Of a DNA stretch of 64,000 bases, positions 26,604 to 36,677 are shown piece by piece (position 1 is the first letter of the stretch; every line of letters begins with the position of its first letter). A model generated the notes under the pieces. That model was not told the DNA's origin. It did not search any database and saw only the letters and a list, made by a program, of their open reading frames with translations. This DNA comes from Ulvibacterium sp965248315 (GTDB taxonomy: Bacteria > Bacteroidota > Bacteroidia > Flavobacteriales > Flavobacteriaceae). Made by a program: the position numbers and the translations under genes. The stretch covers positions 1,054,001 to 1,118,000 of the forward strand of contig NZ_CBDFIX010000002.1 of assembly GCF_965248315.1 (NCBI RefSeq), in the 5' to 3' direction.

Positions 26604-29600
26604 CTAGGCAGCTGCTTCCAACTCTTTTTGGTTTGCCTCGGTCTTTTTCCCGCTTCCCCTTAAACGTACCTTGATGCGGTACGTAATATTAAATAGTACA
26701 GGAACTATAATCAGGGTAAGGAAAGTAGCTACTATCAATCCAAAGATGACCGTCCAGGCCAGCGGACCCCAAAAAATCACATTATCCCCACCCATGTAAA
26801 TCCTAGGATTAAATTCGGAGAAAAGGGAAAAGAAGTCGATATTCAAGCCAATCGCCAAGGGAATAAGACCTAGGACCGTGGTAATAGCCGTCAAAATTAC
26901 AGGGCGTAATCTGGCTTTTCCACCTTGTACAATTATTTTGGTTACATCCTCCATGCTTAACAAATCTTTATCCTCCATACCCAACTCTACCTTTTTACGG
27001 TCTATCAATATCTGGGTATAGTCAAGAAGTACCACACCATTGTTAACCACAATTCCAGCAAGGGAAATAATCCCCATCATCGTCATCATGATCACAAAAG
27101 GCCAGCCGGTCAACATCAATCCACCAAAGACGCCGATAAAACTTAGGAAAATGGCAATCATAATAATAAGCGGCTTGGAAATGCCACCGAACTGGAAAAT
27201 TAAGATGAGCATTATCAATCCCAAACCACCGAAAAAGGCTCCTACCAAGAATTGCATTTGCTTGTTCTGTTCTTCTATTTCACCTGTGAAGTCTATTTTT
27301 ACCCCTTCCGGGATACCGTTGAAATTTTTCATTTCTTCTTGGACCTGTGCCACGACCTCTGCTGGGTTACCCCCGGCCTTGAGCCCGGAATATACAGTAA
27401 CCACTCTGTTTCCATCCCGATGTTTAATCGCACTGAATCCCGAAGAGTTTCGTTGTTGGGCTACTGCGGATACCGGTACTTCCTTAATTTGTCCGGAAGC
27501 TTGATCTCTAAAAATGATATTTTGATTGAACAGGGCATTCTTATCAAATCGAATGCTTTCATCAAATCGGACATTGATATCATAGTCTTCCCCATCCAAC
27601 TTATACACGCCGGCTTTCTCGCCAAAAAGTGAACGTCGTAACTGGGTGCCTACTTGCCCTACGGCAACACCGAGTTCACCTGCTTTTTCACGGTCAACAA
27701 CCACCTGCACCGAGGGTTTGCTTTTGTTTACATCTATTTTTAGCTCTTCAATAAAGGGAATGCTCTTGGTATTGATATAGTTCCGGATTTCCTCGGCAGT
27801 ACTGATCAATTGATCGTAGTCTTTGCCTTCTAGTTCTATATTTACCGGATAACCGGCCGGAGGGCCATTATAATCCTTTTCCACGGAAATTGTAACTCCG
27901 GGGTATATCCCTTTTAAATTATCTTGAATAGCACCACGTAGTTCCTCGGTGTCCAATCCGTTACGGTATTTGTACTCACGCATGGAAACCGTTACTTTGC
28001 CCCTATGCGGCATTTCGGCGGAGGAACCTCCATCCGTCTGGGGATTCCCTGCACCTTCCCCAACTTGGGAAACTGCAGATTCTACCAAATAACTTTCTTC
28101 CCCATTCCGATACTTTGGCCTATTGACCACCTCATAGACCCTTTTTTCAACACTTTTGGTAAGTTCGTCCGTTTTTTCAATAGAGGTCCCCTGAGGATAT
28201 TCGATATAAACATAAATTTCATTTGGGGTATTGTCCGGGAAAAATTCAATTTTGGTCCGCCCGGCACCAATGGACATCCCAAAGAGCATAAAGGTCACGA
28301 TCAATAAAGAAACGGTGATGCCAAAATACCAGTATACATTTCCTCCCCTTAAGGCACGTTTTATTTGCTTTTCATAAAAGTTCTCGAAACGTGGCATTAT
28401 GCTATTCTGAAAGCGGTTGGCCGAGGGCTTAAGGAAGTATTTGTATACCCAGAACATAATGGCCGTAAAAACGATTACCGTACCAAGTCCGCGTACAGTG
28501 CCACCAACGATAAAAATAAAAATACCGACGGCGGCCAAAATGCCTGTAGTCCGTATCAATTGCTTTATGTCGAGCTCTTTTTGACCGGTCTCCATAAATT
28601 GGGATACCAACATGGAGTTCATGAAGATGGCCACAAACAATGAGGACCCTAAAACTACGGACAGCGTCAGCGGGAAGAAAATCATAAACTGACCAAAGAT
28701 TCCAGGCCATAGCCCTAGTGGCACGAAAGCGGCGACCGTGGTCAAGGTGGAAATAATAATCGGGAAAGCGATTTCTCCAATACCTTTCTTGGTAGCCTGG
28801 ATTCTGGACATACCCTCTCCCATTAATCGATATACGTTTTCGACCACCACAATGCCATTATCCACCAGCATTCCCAGACCCATAATCATTCCGAACAGAA
28901 TCATCGTATTCAGCGTATTTCCAAATAGATTTAATATGGTGAATGAAATGAACATGGACATTGGGATGGCAAAACCTACAAAAAGTGCATTACGAAATCC
29001 TAGGAAAAACATCAATACGGTAACCACTAGGATAATCCCGAAAATAATATTGTTGACCAAATCATCCACTTGGTTCAAGGTTCGGCTTGAAGAATCATTG
29101 GCGATGGAAATATTGAGATCGGCCGGATAATAGTTTTCCTGCGCCTCTTTTACCAGTTCCCGGACTTTGGTCGTGGCCTCGATCATGTTTTTCCCTGATC
29201 GTTTTTTGATATCGAGCATAACCACGCTTTCACCAAATTCCCGGGCATAAGTGGTTTTTTCCTCTTCATCGAATGAGACGGTGGCAATGTCCTTTAGATA
29301 CACGGCGCCATCCTCTGACTTCACGACAAAATCATTCAGTTCCTGGGGATCATCGACTTCCCCGAGTATACGAATGGTCCTGCGCTGCTCACTGGTCTTG
29401 ATATTTCCCGCGGACATGGTCATGTTCCCATTGGCAATGGCGTTTATGACATCTTGAAAGCTTACTCTTGCGGCCATCATTTTGTAAACGTCAACCGCAA
29501 CTTCTACTTCCTTTTCCTGTGCCCCCCTGATATCTACCTCCTTGATTTCCTGTAGATTCTCGATTTCATCTTCCAGATACTCGGCATATTCCTTTAATTT

Positions 29601-30101
29601 TTCAACGGGATAATCGCCTGTAAAATTAACGTTCATTATAGGAAAGGACTCCGCCAAGTTAAGATCAAAGATATTGGGCTCTACCTTGGCGCCATTGAAA
29701 GTAGGCCAATCCTCACCTGCCTTTTCAACATCTACTTCGTCCTTTACATTCTGTTTCGCCTGCTCCACCGTAATCTCTTCATCGAATTCCACGGTAATGA
29801 TGGAGTAGTCTTCCTGTGAAGTAGAAATGGTCTCCACAACATTGCTCAGATTTTTTAGCCGGTCTTCCAGGGGATCGGTAACAAGCCGTTCCATATCCTC
29901 GGCAGTATTTCCAGGGAATAAAGTGCTCACATAGATTTTGGTTTCCACAATTTCCGGGAAATCTTCTCGTGGCATTGCCTGATAGGCCTTAAAACCTACC
30001 CATAGGAAAATGGCGATCATAACGTATATGACCGAGGGATTGTCTATGGCCCAGGAAGATAGCCTAAACTCTTTGTTGGCGTTTTTCTTTTGTCTGCTCA
30101 T
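26604..30101 (-). CDS. RND efflux permease, AcrB-type
   Basis: 1165-residue inner-membrane proton-driven exporter with the standard 12 helices and two large periplasmic loops. The first helix is SVIYVMIAIFLWVGFKAYQAMPREDFPEI, with the PTNP-like start of the porter domain STLFPGNTAEDMERLVTDPLED; TM4 holds GLGMLVDNGIVVVENVYR with the expected Asp relay, and TM10-12 have SLAGIVVNNGVVLLDY. It is somewhat longer than E. coli AcrB (1049). It is the last gene of a TetR-TolC-adaptor-permease operon, 7 bp after the adaptor. Substrates could be drugs, lipids or metabolites. Confidence 0.93.
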   Translation of the reverse strand: MSRQKKNANKEFRLSSWAIDNPSVIYVMIAIFLWVGFKAYQAMPREDFPEIVETKIYVSTLFPGNTAEDMERLVTDPLEDRLKNLSNVVETISTSQEDYSIITVEFDEEITVEQAKQNVKDEVDVEKAGEDWPTFNGAKVEPNIFDLNLAESFPIMNVNFTGDYPVEKLKEYAEYLEDEIENLQEIKEVDIRGAQEKEVEVAVDVYKMMAARVSFQDVINAIANGNMTMSAGNIKTSEQRRTIRILGEVDDPQELNDFVVKSEDGAVYLKDIATVSFDEEEKTTYAREFGESVVMLDIKKRSGKNMIEATTKVRELVKEAQENYYPADLNISIANDSSSRTLNQVDDLVNNIIFGIILVVTVLMFFLGFRNALFVGFAIPMSMFISFTILNLFGNTLNTMILFGMIMGLGMLVDNGIVVVENVYRLMGEGMSRIQATKKGIGEIAFPIIISTLTTVAAFVPLGLWPGIFGQFMIFFPLTLSVVLGSSLFVAIFMNSMLVSQFMETGQKELDIKQLIRTTGILAAVGIFIFIVGGTVRGLGTVIVFTAIMFWVYKYFLKPSANRFQNSIMPRFENFYEKQIKRALRGGNVYWYFGITVSLLIVTFMLFGMSIGAGRTKIEFFPDNTPNEIYVYIEYPQGTSIEKTDELTKSVEKRVYEVVNRPKYRNGEESYLVESAVSQVGEGAGNPQTDGGSSAEMPHRGKVTVSMREYKYRNGLDTEELRGAIQDNLKGIYPGVTISVEKDYNGPPAGYPVNIELEGKDYDQLISTAEEIRNYINTKSIPFIEELKIDVNKSKPSVQVVVDREKAGELGVAVGQVGTQLRRSLFGEKAGVYKLDGEDYDINVRFDESIRFDKNALFNQNIIFRDQASGQIKEVPVSAVAQQRNSSGFSAIKHRDGNRVVTVYSGLKAGGNPAEVVAQVQEEMKNFNGIPEGVKIDFTGEIEEQNKQMQFLVGAFFGGLGLIMLILIFQFGGISKPLIIMIAIFLSFIGVFGGLMLTGWPFVIMMTMMGIISLAGIVVNNGVVLLDYTQILIDRKKVELGMEDKDLLSMEDVTKIIVQGGKARLRPVILTAITTVLGLIPLAIGLNIDFFSLFSEFNPRIYMGGDNVIFWGPLAWTVIFGLIVATFLTLIIVPVLFNITYRIKVRLRGSGKKTEANQKELEAAA

Positions 30102-30108
30102 CGCTTTA

Positions 30109-31275
30109 TTACTTCAGTATTTTTACATTTTGCCCTTCCTTGATGTTCCGAGCACCTTCCTCGATCAATAATTCGCCTTCGGTAACCCCGGATAGCACTT
30201 CTACCATTCTACCTTGAGCCAATCCGGTTTCAATAATCCGTCTATTGGCCGTAGCTTTGTCTTCAGCCATTTTTTCCGCCACGTATACATATTGCTGCCC
30301 TTCGGCATTTTCAGAAATAATGCCCTGAGGAATTAGAATTGCCGATTCATTGGTATAATCGTTAAGACTCACTTTGGCAGTAAGATTCGGCTTTATATGA
30401 CCTTCTTTATTGGGCACTGATATTTCTACCCGAAAGGCCCTATTGCCAGGATTAATGAAATTTCCGGTTTGTCTAATCGTAGACACTACGGTATCCCGTA
30501 AGACCGGAAAGAAAACCTTAGCTTCTTTTCCTTCTTGAACACCACTAAGGTAATTTTCAGGAACGTCTACTTCAACATACATATCCGATAAGTTCACAAT
30601 ACGGAATACCTCGGAACCGACTCCAGGGGCCACTACTGTACCCTGATCCTTTATGACATCATCGATGATTCCTGAAAATGGGGCTTTTATGGTTGATTTA
30701 TCCAGCTGACTTTTTGCTTGATTAACTGCGCTTTCTGTTGCTTCATAGTTGGACTTGGCCTGTAAATATTGAATTTCCGAACCTATTTTTTGCTCCCACA
30801 GCCGCTTCTGACGCTCAAAGGTGGTTTGGGCCAATGCTGCCTGTGTTTTTAATTGTGCCAATTGGCTTCCTACACCCCCATCATCTATAGTGGCCAACAG
30901 CTGCCCTTTTCTCACCTTGTCGCCTTCCTTCACATAAACACGTTGTAGTGTTCCCGCCATCTCGGGATAGATCAGCACATTCTGTTTTGTTTGTACGTTG
31001 CCTTGAAGTTCCAAAAAGTGATTAAACTTTTCCGGGGAAGCCACCAAAGTGGTAACCAACGGTAGATTTTCCTCACCGGATTTAATGGCAATTACGGAAT
31101 CCAAAAGTTTGATGTTGGTTTCCAGCTCTTTCTGTTTTCCTGAAATTTTGGTTTTTTCCGCACGTAGGGATTCAAGATCTCCTTCTGCAATCAAAGCCTC
31201 TATGGATTGCTGGCCAGAACCCCCGCAGGCCACAATTATCATTAAGGTTGCTAGTGCATATATTGTTTTTTTCAT
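30109..31275 (-). CDS. RND periplasmic adaptor (membrane fusion) lipoprotein
   Basis: 388 residues. Lipobox MIIVACGG (Cys17); a coiled-coil segment at about 25-65 and again within the alpha hairpin at about 135-185; the lipoyl halves (GTLQRVYVKEGDKVRKGQLLATIDD and STIKAPFSGIIDDVIKDQGTVVAPG) flank it; then beta-barrel and membrane-proximal domains. It links the inner-membrane permease to the TolC-type channel encoded upstream. Confidence 0.92.
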   Translation of the reverse strand: MKKTIYALATLMIIVACGGSGQQSIEALIAEGDLESLRAEKTKISGKQKELETNIKLLDSVIAIKSGEENLPLVTTLVASPEKFNHFLELQGNVQTKQNVLIYPEMAGTLQRVYVKEGDKVRKGQLLATIDDGGVGSQLAQLKTQAALAQTTFERQKRLWEQKIGSEIQYLQAKSNYEATESAVNQAKSQLDKSTIKAPFSGIIDDVIKDQGTVVAPGVGSEVFRIVNLSDMYVEVDVPENYLSGVQEGKEAKVFFPVLRDTVVSTIRQTGNFINPGNRAFRVEISVPNKEGHIKPNLTAKVSLNDYTNESAILIPQGIISENAEGQQYVYVAEKMAEDKATANRRIIETGLAQGRMVEVLSGVTEGELLIEEGARNIKEGQNVKILK

Positions 31276-31308
31276 TTTTTTAGGTTTATTAGTTGCTATT
31301 TTATATGC

Positions 31309-32655
31309 TTATTCGTTAATAATGGTTTCCAAATCTGTTTTCCTATTGATTACATCTACCATGGATTGAAGGTACCCTTGTTGTGCATCGTATAATTGTG
31401 TCTGTGCCTGTCGTAATTCAAAACTACTTGCAATACCTTCAGAGTATTTTATTTGGTTCTTATTTTCGATTCGTTCGGCCAATCTTAAATTTTCCTTGGC
31501 TGTTTCATACTCTTCGGTGGCGAAGATGAAATCGCTTTTTGCCCTTTCCCACTGCAATCTTATTTGCTCCTCGGCCTCCGACAGTTGTGTTTTGGCTTTC
31601 TCCAAAGCAATTTTAGCACGTTGGGTACTGGCACTTCTACCTAAAGAACTGAAGATGGGAATAGTGAGGTCTACACCAAATGTTGAAAACTCAAACCAAT
31701 CCTGATCACTATTGAAAAACTCAAAATTATTTCCAAAAGCAGATGTACCGTAGTTGACGAAAGCGTTCAATGTTGGCAATGCCTTGCTTTTTGCCAATTT
31801 TAATTCATAGAAACGTTGTTCGTTGAGGTTTTGGACCAATTTATAATCTACGTTGTTTTCAATATTAAAATCAGATTCCAAAAGCCTAAACTGCATCTGG
31901 CTTTGCGTTAAATTATCCAGATTTTCTTCTAGCTGGGTAGGCGCATCTATGTCTATACCCATGATCAGATTCAGCATCTGCAACGTAATTTTCTCAAAGC
32001 GAACGGCATTTTTAAGTTGGTTCTCCACGGAGGAAAGGGTTATTTCCAACTGCTCTACACTTTCCTCGTCACCTAGACCATTTTCGAAGAGCTTTTGAGT
32101 CTCGAACAAATTTTTCTCCAGGGTAGCCTTGTTTTTTTCGGAAATATCCACGCTTTCCTGGGCGAGCAAAACATTACCATAGGCTTCTACAACAGCTTTT
32201 CTGACATCCAAATCGGTCTTCTCCTTGTTATGCTCACTGTATCTTAAAAAAGCTTTAGTCGCCTGCACACCTACAATATAGGAGCCATCGAATATCTGCT
32301 GCTTTAGGGTCCCGGTTGCAATAATCTGCTGCGGTACGCCAAAAACTACCGGTGTAAATGTCCCCGGTTCTCCATCCGGGAAAAATTCAGAAGGAATCAA
32401 GGAGACCGGTTGCTTCAATTGATTTTGATAGCTAACCGTACCATCAACTTGTGGAAGCCCCGATGCGATAACTTCCCATTTTTGTTTTTGGGCATCCGTT
32501 AGGTCCCTATTGGCATTAATGGAACTATAGTTGTTTTCCAAGGCAAAGGCAATGGCCTCTTCCAAGGAGAAGCTATAGGTTTGTTCCACTTGTTCCTGCG
32601 AATATGTAAATGTAATGGCACAAAGTGCAAAGAACACTATAAAATGATTCCTCAT
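31309..32655 (-). CDS. TolC family outer-membrane efflux channel
   Basis: 448 residues with signal peptide (ending ITFTYSQ) and two OEP repeats: SLEEAIAFALENNYSSINANRDLTDAQKQKWE opens the first, and a second helical hairpin (LEKAKTQLSEAEEQIRLQWERAKSDF) lies near 330-400. Trimeric export duct for the downstream adaptor and permease. The start codon abuts the TetR stop codon directly, so the four genes form one operon. Confidence 0.92.
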   Translation of the reverse strand: MRNHFIVFFALCAITFTYSQEQVEQTYSFSLEEAIAFALENNYSSINANRDLTDAQKQKWEVIASGLPQVDGTVSYQNQLKQPVSLIPSEFFPDGEPGTFTPVVFGVPQQIIATGTLKQQIFDGSYIVGVQATKAFLRYSEHNKEKTDLDVRKAVVEAYGNVLLAQESVDISEKNKATLEKNLFETQKLFENGLGDEESVEQLEITLSSVENQLKNAVRFEKITLQMLNLIMGIDIDAPTQLEENLDNLTQSQMQFRLLESDFNIENNVDYKLVQNLNEQRFYELKLAKSKALPTLNAFVNYGTSAFGNNFEFFNSDQDWFEFSTFGVDLTIPIFSSLGRSASTQRAKIALEKAKTQLSEAEEQIRLQWERAKSDFIFATEEYETAKENLRLAERIENKNQIKYSEGIASSFELRQAQTQLYDAQQGYLQSMVDVINRKTDLETIINE

Positions 32656-33261
32656 CTATTCTTGGTTTGAGTTGATAATTGCATTCAATATTTTTCTTCC
32701 CTTGGGCGTTACAATACCCCTTAGGTGATATTCTAAATAATTGTCCATTAATGATTCCGCCGTAAATTTTTCTTTTGGAAAAAGGTTATGGTCCTTTATA
32801 CTAGTGACTCCAAAGAAATAGATTCGCGAAACAAAATCAATGTTTAGGTTTTCACGGTATATGCCTTGTTCCATACCTCTTTTAATGTTGTCCAAAACAC
32901 GATCTTGCATCATTTCAAATTGTTTTTGCTTGATGTTCTCATGAATTTTTGGATAATACTTTTGCAGTTGGTACTGTGGGGAAGACTTTTCGCCCTTCAA
33001 ATGCAGCATAAGGAATTTTTTGATCTCATAGATTTCCTCAATCGGATTCTTTTCTAGGGAACATATGTAATCTATACCCTTGGAAACATCACAAAAAAGG
33101 TGAAAGGTGCTATCTTCTATTAGTTTAGTCTTATTGTCATAGTGGGTGTAAATGGTCTTTTTGGAGATTCCCATTTCGTTGGCCAAATCATCCATGGTAA
33201 CACTCTTGAAACCCAAGTTCAAGAACATATCCGTAGCCTTTTCTAAGATTGCTTCTTTCAT
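32656..33261 (-). CDS. TetR/AcrR family regulator of the RND operon
   Basis: 201 residues from ATG 33261. The N-terminal helix-turn-helix is KSVTMDDLANEMGISKKTIYTHYDNKTKLIE; the C-terminal ligand domain is unremarkable. It is the first gene of the RND operon and probably represses it. An ATG at 33282 lies upstream of the predicted transcription start given the -7 box at 33272-33279, so the shorter start is preferred, with an almost leaderless message. Confidence 0.9.
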   Translation of the reverse strand: MKEAILEKATDMFLNLGFKSVTMDDLANEMGISKKTIYTHYDNKTKLIEDSTFHLFCDVSKGIDYICSLEKNPIEEIYEIKKFLMLHLKGEKSSPQYQLQKYYPKIHENIKQKQFEMMQDRVLDNIKRGMEQGIYRENLNIDFVSRIYFFGVTSIKDHNLFPKEKFTAESLMDNYLEYHLRGIVTPKGRKILNAIINSNQE

Positions 33262-33271
33262 AATAAGGCCG

Positions 33272-33279
33272 CAAATATA
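33272..33279 (-). promoter_or_regulatory. -7 promoter box of the TetR-RND operon
   Basis: TATATTTG on the minus strand, an exact TAnnTTTG match, 10 bp before the ATG at 33261. No clear -33 element. Confidence 0.55.
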
Positions 33280-33350
33280 CATCGGGAAACTTAAAACACA
33301 TTAAAAGTTTCCAAGGTTTTGCAATTATTTAACATTGCCACTGACAGATA

Positions 33351-33755
33351 TCATTGTTCTTCTCGTTTTTTTCGCTCCACATATTCCTTATAGGCATTTT
33401 CACCTTCCTCCTTCCAGTAGCTGTCATAATACTTCCATTCTGAAAAATCGTTTTTTGAACTTCGGCAATTTCCGGATTTCCAGCTTTTTCTGGATTTTGA
33501 TTTACTTCCTGAATGATGGCCTCCAAAGCTTCCAAATAGAATTTTGGCCAACGCAAGAATTCCAACGGCTTGCCAATAGGTAATCTGTGTTAGACCGAAA
33601 ATATCCGGCATAAGCCAATTCCAGAGCCACATGATTACATACCCGAAGAGAAATACAAAGACTATTGCGGCTATGATTGCGAAAAATATTTTGAATGCTT
33701 TGGTGATTTTTTTTTCAACCCTGGTCTTTACGACGCGTTCTAAATGATCTTCCAT
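33351..33755 (-). CDS. Small membrane protein encoded after a sigma factor
   Basis: 134 residues with a basic N-terminus (residues 1-22), two hydrophobic helices (about 23-47 and 58-76), a Gly/His/Ser-rich linker and a charged, aromatic C-terminus (SEWKYYDSYWKEEGENAYKEYVERKKREEQ). I do not recognise a family. It follows the sigma-factor gene by 11 bp and could be its membrane regulator, although it has no zinc-finger anti-sigma motif. A different frame over part of this stretch (33329-33565) is not credible. Confidence 0.7.
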   Translation of the reverse strand: MEDHLERVVKTRVEKKITKAFKIFFAIIAAIVFVFLFGYVIMWLWNWLMPDIFGLTQITYWQAVGILALAKILFGSFGGHHSGSKSKSRKSWKSGNCRSSKNDFSEWKYYDSYWKEEGENAYKEYVERKKREEQ

Positions 33756-33766
33756 TTTTTCAAATT

Positions 33767-34309
33767 TTAATTATTGTTATTTTTTTCTGATTTTAATTGT
33801 GTTAATAATAATGCTAGGGCGCGATGGCGTCTAGACATTAATGTTCCTTGGGGGACACCGGTTTCATCGGATAGTTCCCTATAACTGTAGCCCTCAAAAT
33901 CAACGGCGAGTAAAATGTCGCGGTAATCCGGTTTTAAATTGAAAATTGCCCGCTTCAATTCATTTTTCATATGGTCGGAATACGCATTATCCGTTTTGCC
34001 ATAGAACACTTCGGCAAACTCAATAAATCGATCTTCTATTTCGCTTTCCAGATGCTTTTCGGACTTCTTGGTCCGCATCAGGTCAATAATCTTGTTTCGT
34101 ATCGAATTATAGACAAAGCCCGCTATGTTCTCAATCGGCGAAAGACTATCGGCCCTGGAAAATAGCTTAAGGGCAACGTCCTGCACGATATCCTCCGCAT
34201 CCCTATCCGCAGCATTATCTATTCGCGATCTTACGTAGAATCTCAGCGAATGATATTCGTCGTTGAAAAAGGTTTTTAATTTAGTATAGTTTTCGGTATT
34301 CGAAACCAT
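33767..34309 (-). CDS. RNA polymerase sigma factor, sigma-70 (ECF-like)
   Basis: 180 residues with region 2 (DAEDIVQDVALKLFSRA... AGFVYNSIRNKIIDLMR) and region 4 (LKPDYRDILLAVDFEGYSYRELSDETGVPQGTLMSRRHRALALL); the variation PQGTLMSRRHRA in place of xxGTVKSRLxRA is slight. No region 3, so an extracytoplasmic-function type. It starts an operon with the small membrane protein and diverges from the isoprenyl synthase gene. Confidence 0.9.
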   Translation of the reverse strand: MVSNTENYTKLKTFFNDEYHSLRFYVRSRIDNAADRDAEDIVQDVALKLFSRADSLSPIENIAGFVYNSIRNKIIDLMRTKKSEKHLESEIEDRFIEFAEVFYGKTDNAYSDHMKNELKRAIFNLKPDYRDILLAVDFEGYSYRELSDETGVPQGTLMSRRHRALALLLTQLKSEKNNNN

Positions 34310-34455
34310 TCGAAAGTGAGTTATTGGAAAACTTCAATTATATAGACGTAGGTTTTCAAATCTATTGCACTTTATTTTACTCAATTCACTACTATTTGCA
34401 TTGTCCACCGCTCAAAATGTTGGCAATAGGTGTATTTTTGGAGAAATTTGTTACA

Positions 34456-35430
34456 ATGCAGTCCATAGAATTCTATCGTTCCGAGTTCATTTCGTATTTA
34501 GAAAAGAGAGTAAAGGCTCAGGAACCCAGAAACCTATATGAACCTATTACCTATATTCTGAATTTGGAGGGGAAACGTTTGCGACCTGTATTGGTGCTCA
34601 TGACCGCCGAAATCTTTGGAGTTGATTATAAAAAGGCGTTGGATGCCGCTCTTTCCGTTGAAGTTTTTCATAATTTTTCATTGGTGCATGATGATATCAT
34701 GGACCGGGCCCCGTTGCGAAGGGGTAAACCCTCGGTACATGAAAAATGGAATGTAAACACCGGAATCTTGTCGGGTGATGCCATGCTCATTGTGGCTTAC
34801 CAGTTGTTTGAAAATTACGAGGATCCTATGTTCCGGAATTTAGCGAAACTTTTTAGTAAAACGGCATTGGAAGTATGTGAAGGCCAGCAATACGATATGG
34901 ATTTTGAGGAGAGAGAGGACGTAACCATTTCCGAATACTTAAAGATGATAGAGTATAAGACAGCGGTACTGGTCGCGGCAACTTTGAAAATGGGTGCTAT
35001 CGTGGCCGAAGCTCCTTCGGATGCCCAGGATGCGGTTTATGATTTTGGACTTAATCTGGGTATCGCTTTTCAAATAAAGGACGATTTTTTGGATGCTTTT
35101 GGTGATTCGGAGACCTTTGGCAAGCAAGTTGGCGGCGATATCATCGAAAACAAAAAAACCTTCTTATACCTCAAAGCATTGGATTTAGGCACACCTGAAC
35201 AAAAAAAAGAGTTACTGGACCTATACTCCATTAAACCTGAAGACCCATCGGCCAAAATCAATTCCATTAAGGATATTTTTACCGATACCGGAGCGGCGAA
35301 AAGCACAGAAGCGGAAATAGGTCATTATACCCAAAAAGCTTTTGATAGTCTGAAAATGTTAGATATTTCTGCCGACAAAAAAGCCCCATTACAAGAATTT
35401 GGCGAAAACCTGATGCGCCGGAAGGTCTAG
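34456..35430 (+). CDS. Polyprenyl (geranylgeranyl-type) diphosphate synthase
   Basis: 324 residues from ATG 34456; the frame is open 132 bp further up but that stretch is not family-like and TATTTTTG (34433-34440) suggests the promoter lies there. The first Asp-rich motif is LVHDDIMD (DDIMD at 79-83) and the second is FQIKDDFLDAFGD; GKRLRP precedes them. The enzyme chains isopentenyl units; the product length cannot be read reliably. Its 3' end overlaps the convergent lycopene cyclase by 4 bp (shared CTAG). Confidence 0.92.
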   Translation: MQSIEFYRSEFISYLEKRVKAQEPRNLYEPITYILNLEGKRLRPVLVLMTAEIFGVDYKKALDAALSVEVFHNFSLVHDDIMDRAPLRRGKPSVHEKWNVNTGILSGDAMLIVAYQLFENYEDPMFRNLAKLFSKTALEVCEGQQYDMDFEEREDVTISEYLKMIEYKTAVLVAATLKMGAIVAEAPSDAQDAVYDFGLNLGIAFQIKDDFLDAFGDSETFGKQVGGDIIENKKTFLYLKALDLGTPEQKKELLDLYSIKPEDPSAKINSIKDIFTDTGAAKSTEAEIGHYTQKAFDSLKMLDISADKKAPLQEFGENLMRRKV

Positions 35431-36581
35431 AACAATCGCTTAAGCAGTGCCTTGGTAAAGGGGATTTTTGGACTTCCCCAAATATTGCCCAAGTCTTCCC
35501 AAAAATTGGTTTCCTCATCCAGGAACTTAAAGACTTGTTGGGGCGTTCTGTTTTTGAAGAGAGCTTCAAATACCTCAAACCCAATGGCATTATTTTTCTT
35601 TAGTACATCCAGAAACAGTAGATCATAATACCAAAATCGGTTCTTAAAACTCAAGTTGATCAACGGCTTACCGGTTTTTAGGAATTCCACCAAAACAGGA
35701 ATCTTCTTGGACGTGCTCATAAATGTATAACCCGTACTGGGTTTGGCCCATCCGCCCGCCGTGCCGATATGGTATGTCTTAAGGGTGTTATGTTCACTAA
35801 AATCATAACAGGTCATGGGAATGCTGCCTTTTTCCGTTTCCATAATCTCAAAATCTGTACTCTTAAGCTTGTGTTCCAGATAGTGTTCTATGGCAACTTC
35901 ATATTCATCCTCGGAAAGTAAATCCTCCGAGAATAGGGTGTACTCCACTAAAGCTTCCGTTTTGGAGAAAGGGAGAACGTACATAAATCGGGTATTCCCT
36001 TTTTGCGGAACCGAAAAATCCATATAGGTGGCCTGATCTATATCAAAAATAGGACGAGCAGTTTTTACGAACCATCCAAGGAAATGTTGTTGGAGCACAG
36101 GATACTTTTTTTGGCCAGCAATCATTTGGTAGTCAAATATACTGTTGAAAACCTGCTTCCCTTTGTATTCCGATTTTTCCGTAACAACGGTAGCGGTACT
36201 GGAATCCTCCTTGATGATGGACACGTTTTCTTGTCTAAATGTAATATTGGAACAGCTTGAAATCCGATTCAGATAGGTAGTGTAAAAATCAATACCCCTA
36301 AGCATTTTATAGGAATAGGGTGCGATAGGGAACTTTTGGGAAAATTGTTGCCCGGCGAAATAAATATGGTTCCAGGTTTTGTGTACAATATCATCGAAAC
36401 ATCCAGCTCCCTTTTCCCAAAAACACCAGGTGCGGTCGTTTGTTTTTTTGGCACCCTTGTCCAACAATAAAATCGATTTGTCCTGGAAAAAGGTGTCTTT
36501 TCCCATAGTCTCGGCCAGCATTAGACCTGCAGCTCCCGCTCCAATAATTATATAATCATATGGTGTGCTATCTTTTTGCAA
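35427..36581 (-). CDS. crtY: Lycopene beta-cyclase
   Basis: 384-residue FAD/NAD(P)-fold enzyme that closes beta-ionone rings on lycopene. The dinucleotide motif GAGAAGL is at 14-20, and NDRTWCFWE, the CrtY signature, at 48-56; later GTAGGWAKPSTGYTF is the family's second conserved block. The start appears to be TTG (36581); no ATG precedes the nucleotide motif in frame. The window thus encodes steps of beta-carotene-type pigment synthesis, as is usual in yellow or orange marine flavobacteria. No crtB, crtI or crtZ is adjacent. Confidence 0.92.
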   Translation of the reverse strand: MQKDSTPYDYIIIGAGAAGLMLAETMGKDTFFQDKSILLLDKGAKKTNDRTWCFWEKGAGCFDDIVHKTWNHIYFAGQQFSQKFPIAPYSYKMLRGIDFYTTYLNRISSCSNITFRQENVSIIKEDSSTATVVTEKSEYKGKQVFNSIFDYQMIAGQKKYPVLQQHFLGWFVKTARPIFDIDQATYMDFSVPQKGNTRFMYVLPFSKTEALVEYTLFSEDLLSEDEYEVAIEHYLEHKLKSTDFEIMETEKGSIPMTCYDFSEHNTLKTYHIGTAGGWAKPSTGYTFMSTSKKIPVLVEFLKTGKPLINLSFKNRFWYYDLLFLDVLKKNNAIGFEVFEALFKNRTPQQVFKFLDEETNFWEDLGNIWGSPKIPFTKALLKRLF

Positions 36582-36677
36582 ATGCCGAATCTTGCCTTTA
36601 AAAGTAGGGAATATAGATTGTATTGCAATGCAAGGATTTCCTAAGCTTTTTTTAACGAGTGTTGTGGCGGGTGGTCA

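Noticed and set aside
33329..33565. A 78-codon minus-strand frame overlapping the small membrane protein gene
   Set aside because: It lies in another frame of a better-supported gene that follows the sigma gene with proper spacing; its composition is not protein-like.
34324..34455. N-terminal extension of the isoprenyl diphosphate synthase
   Set aside because: The in-frame upstream codons encode a Cys/Tyr/His-rich stretch unlike the family, and a -7-like box (34433-34440) lies just before the ATG at 34456.
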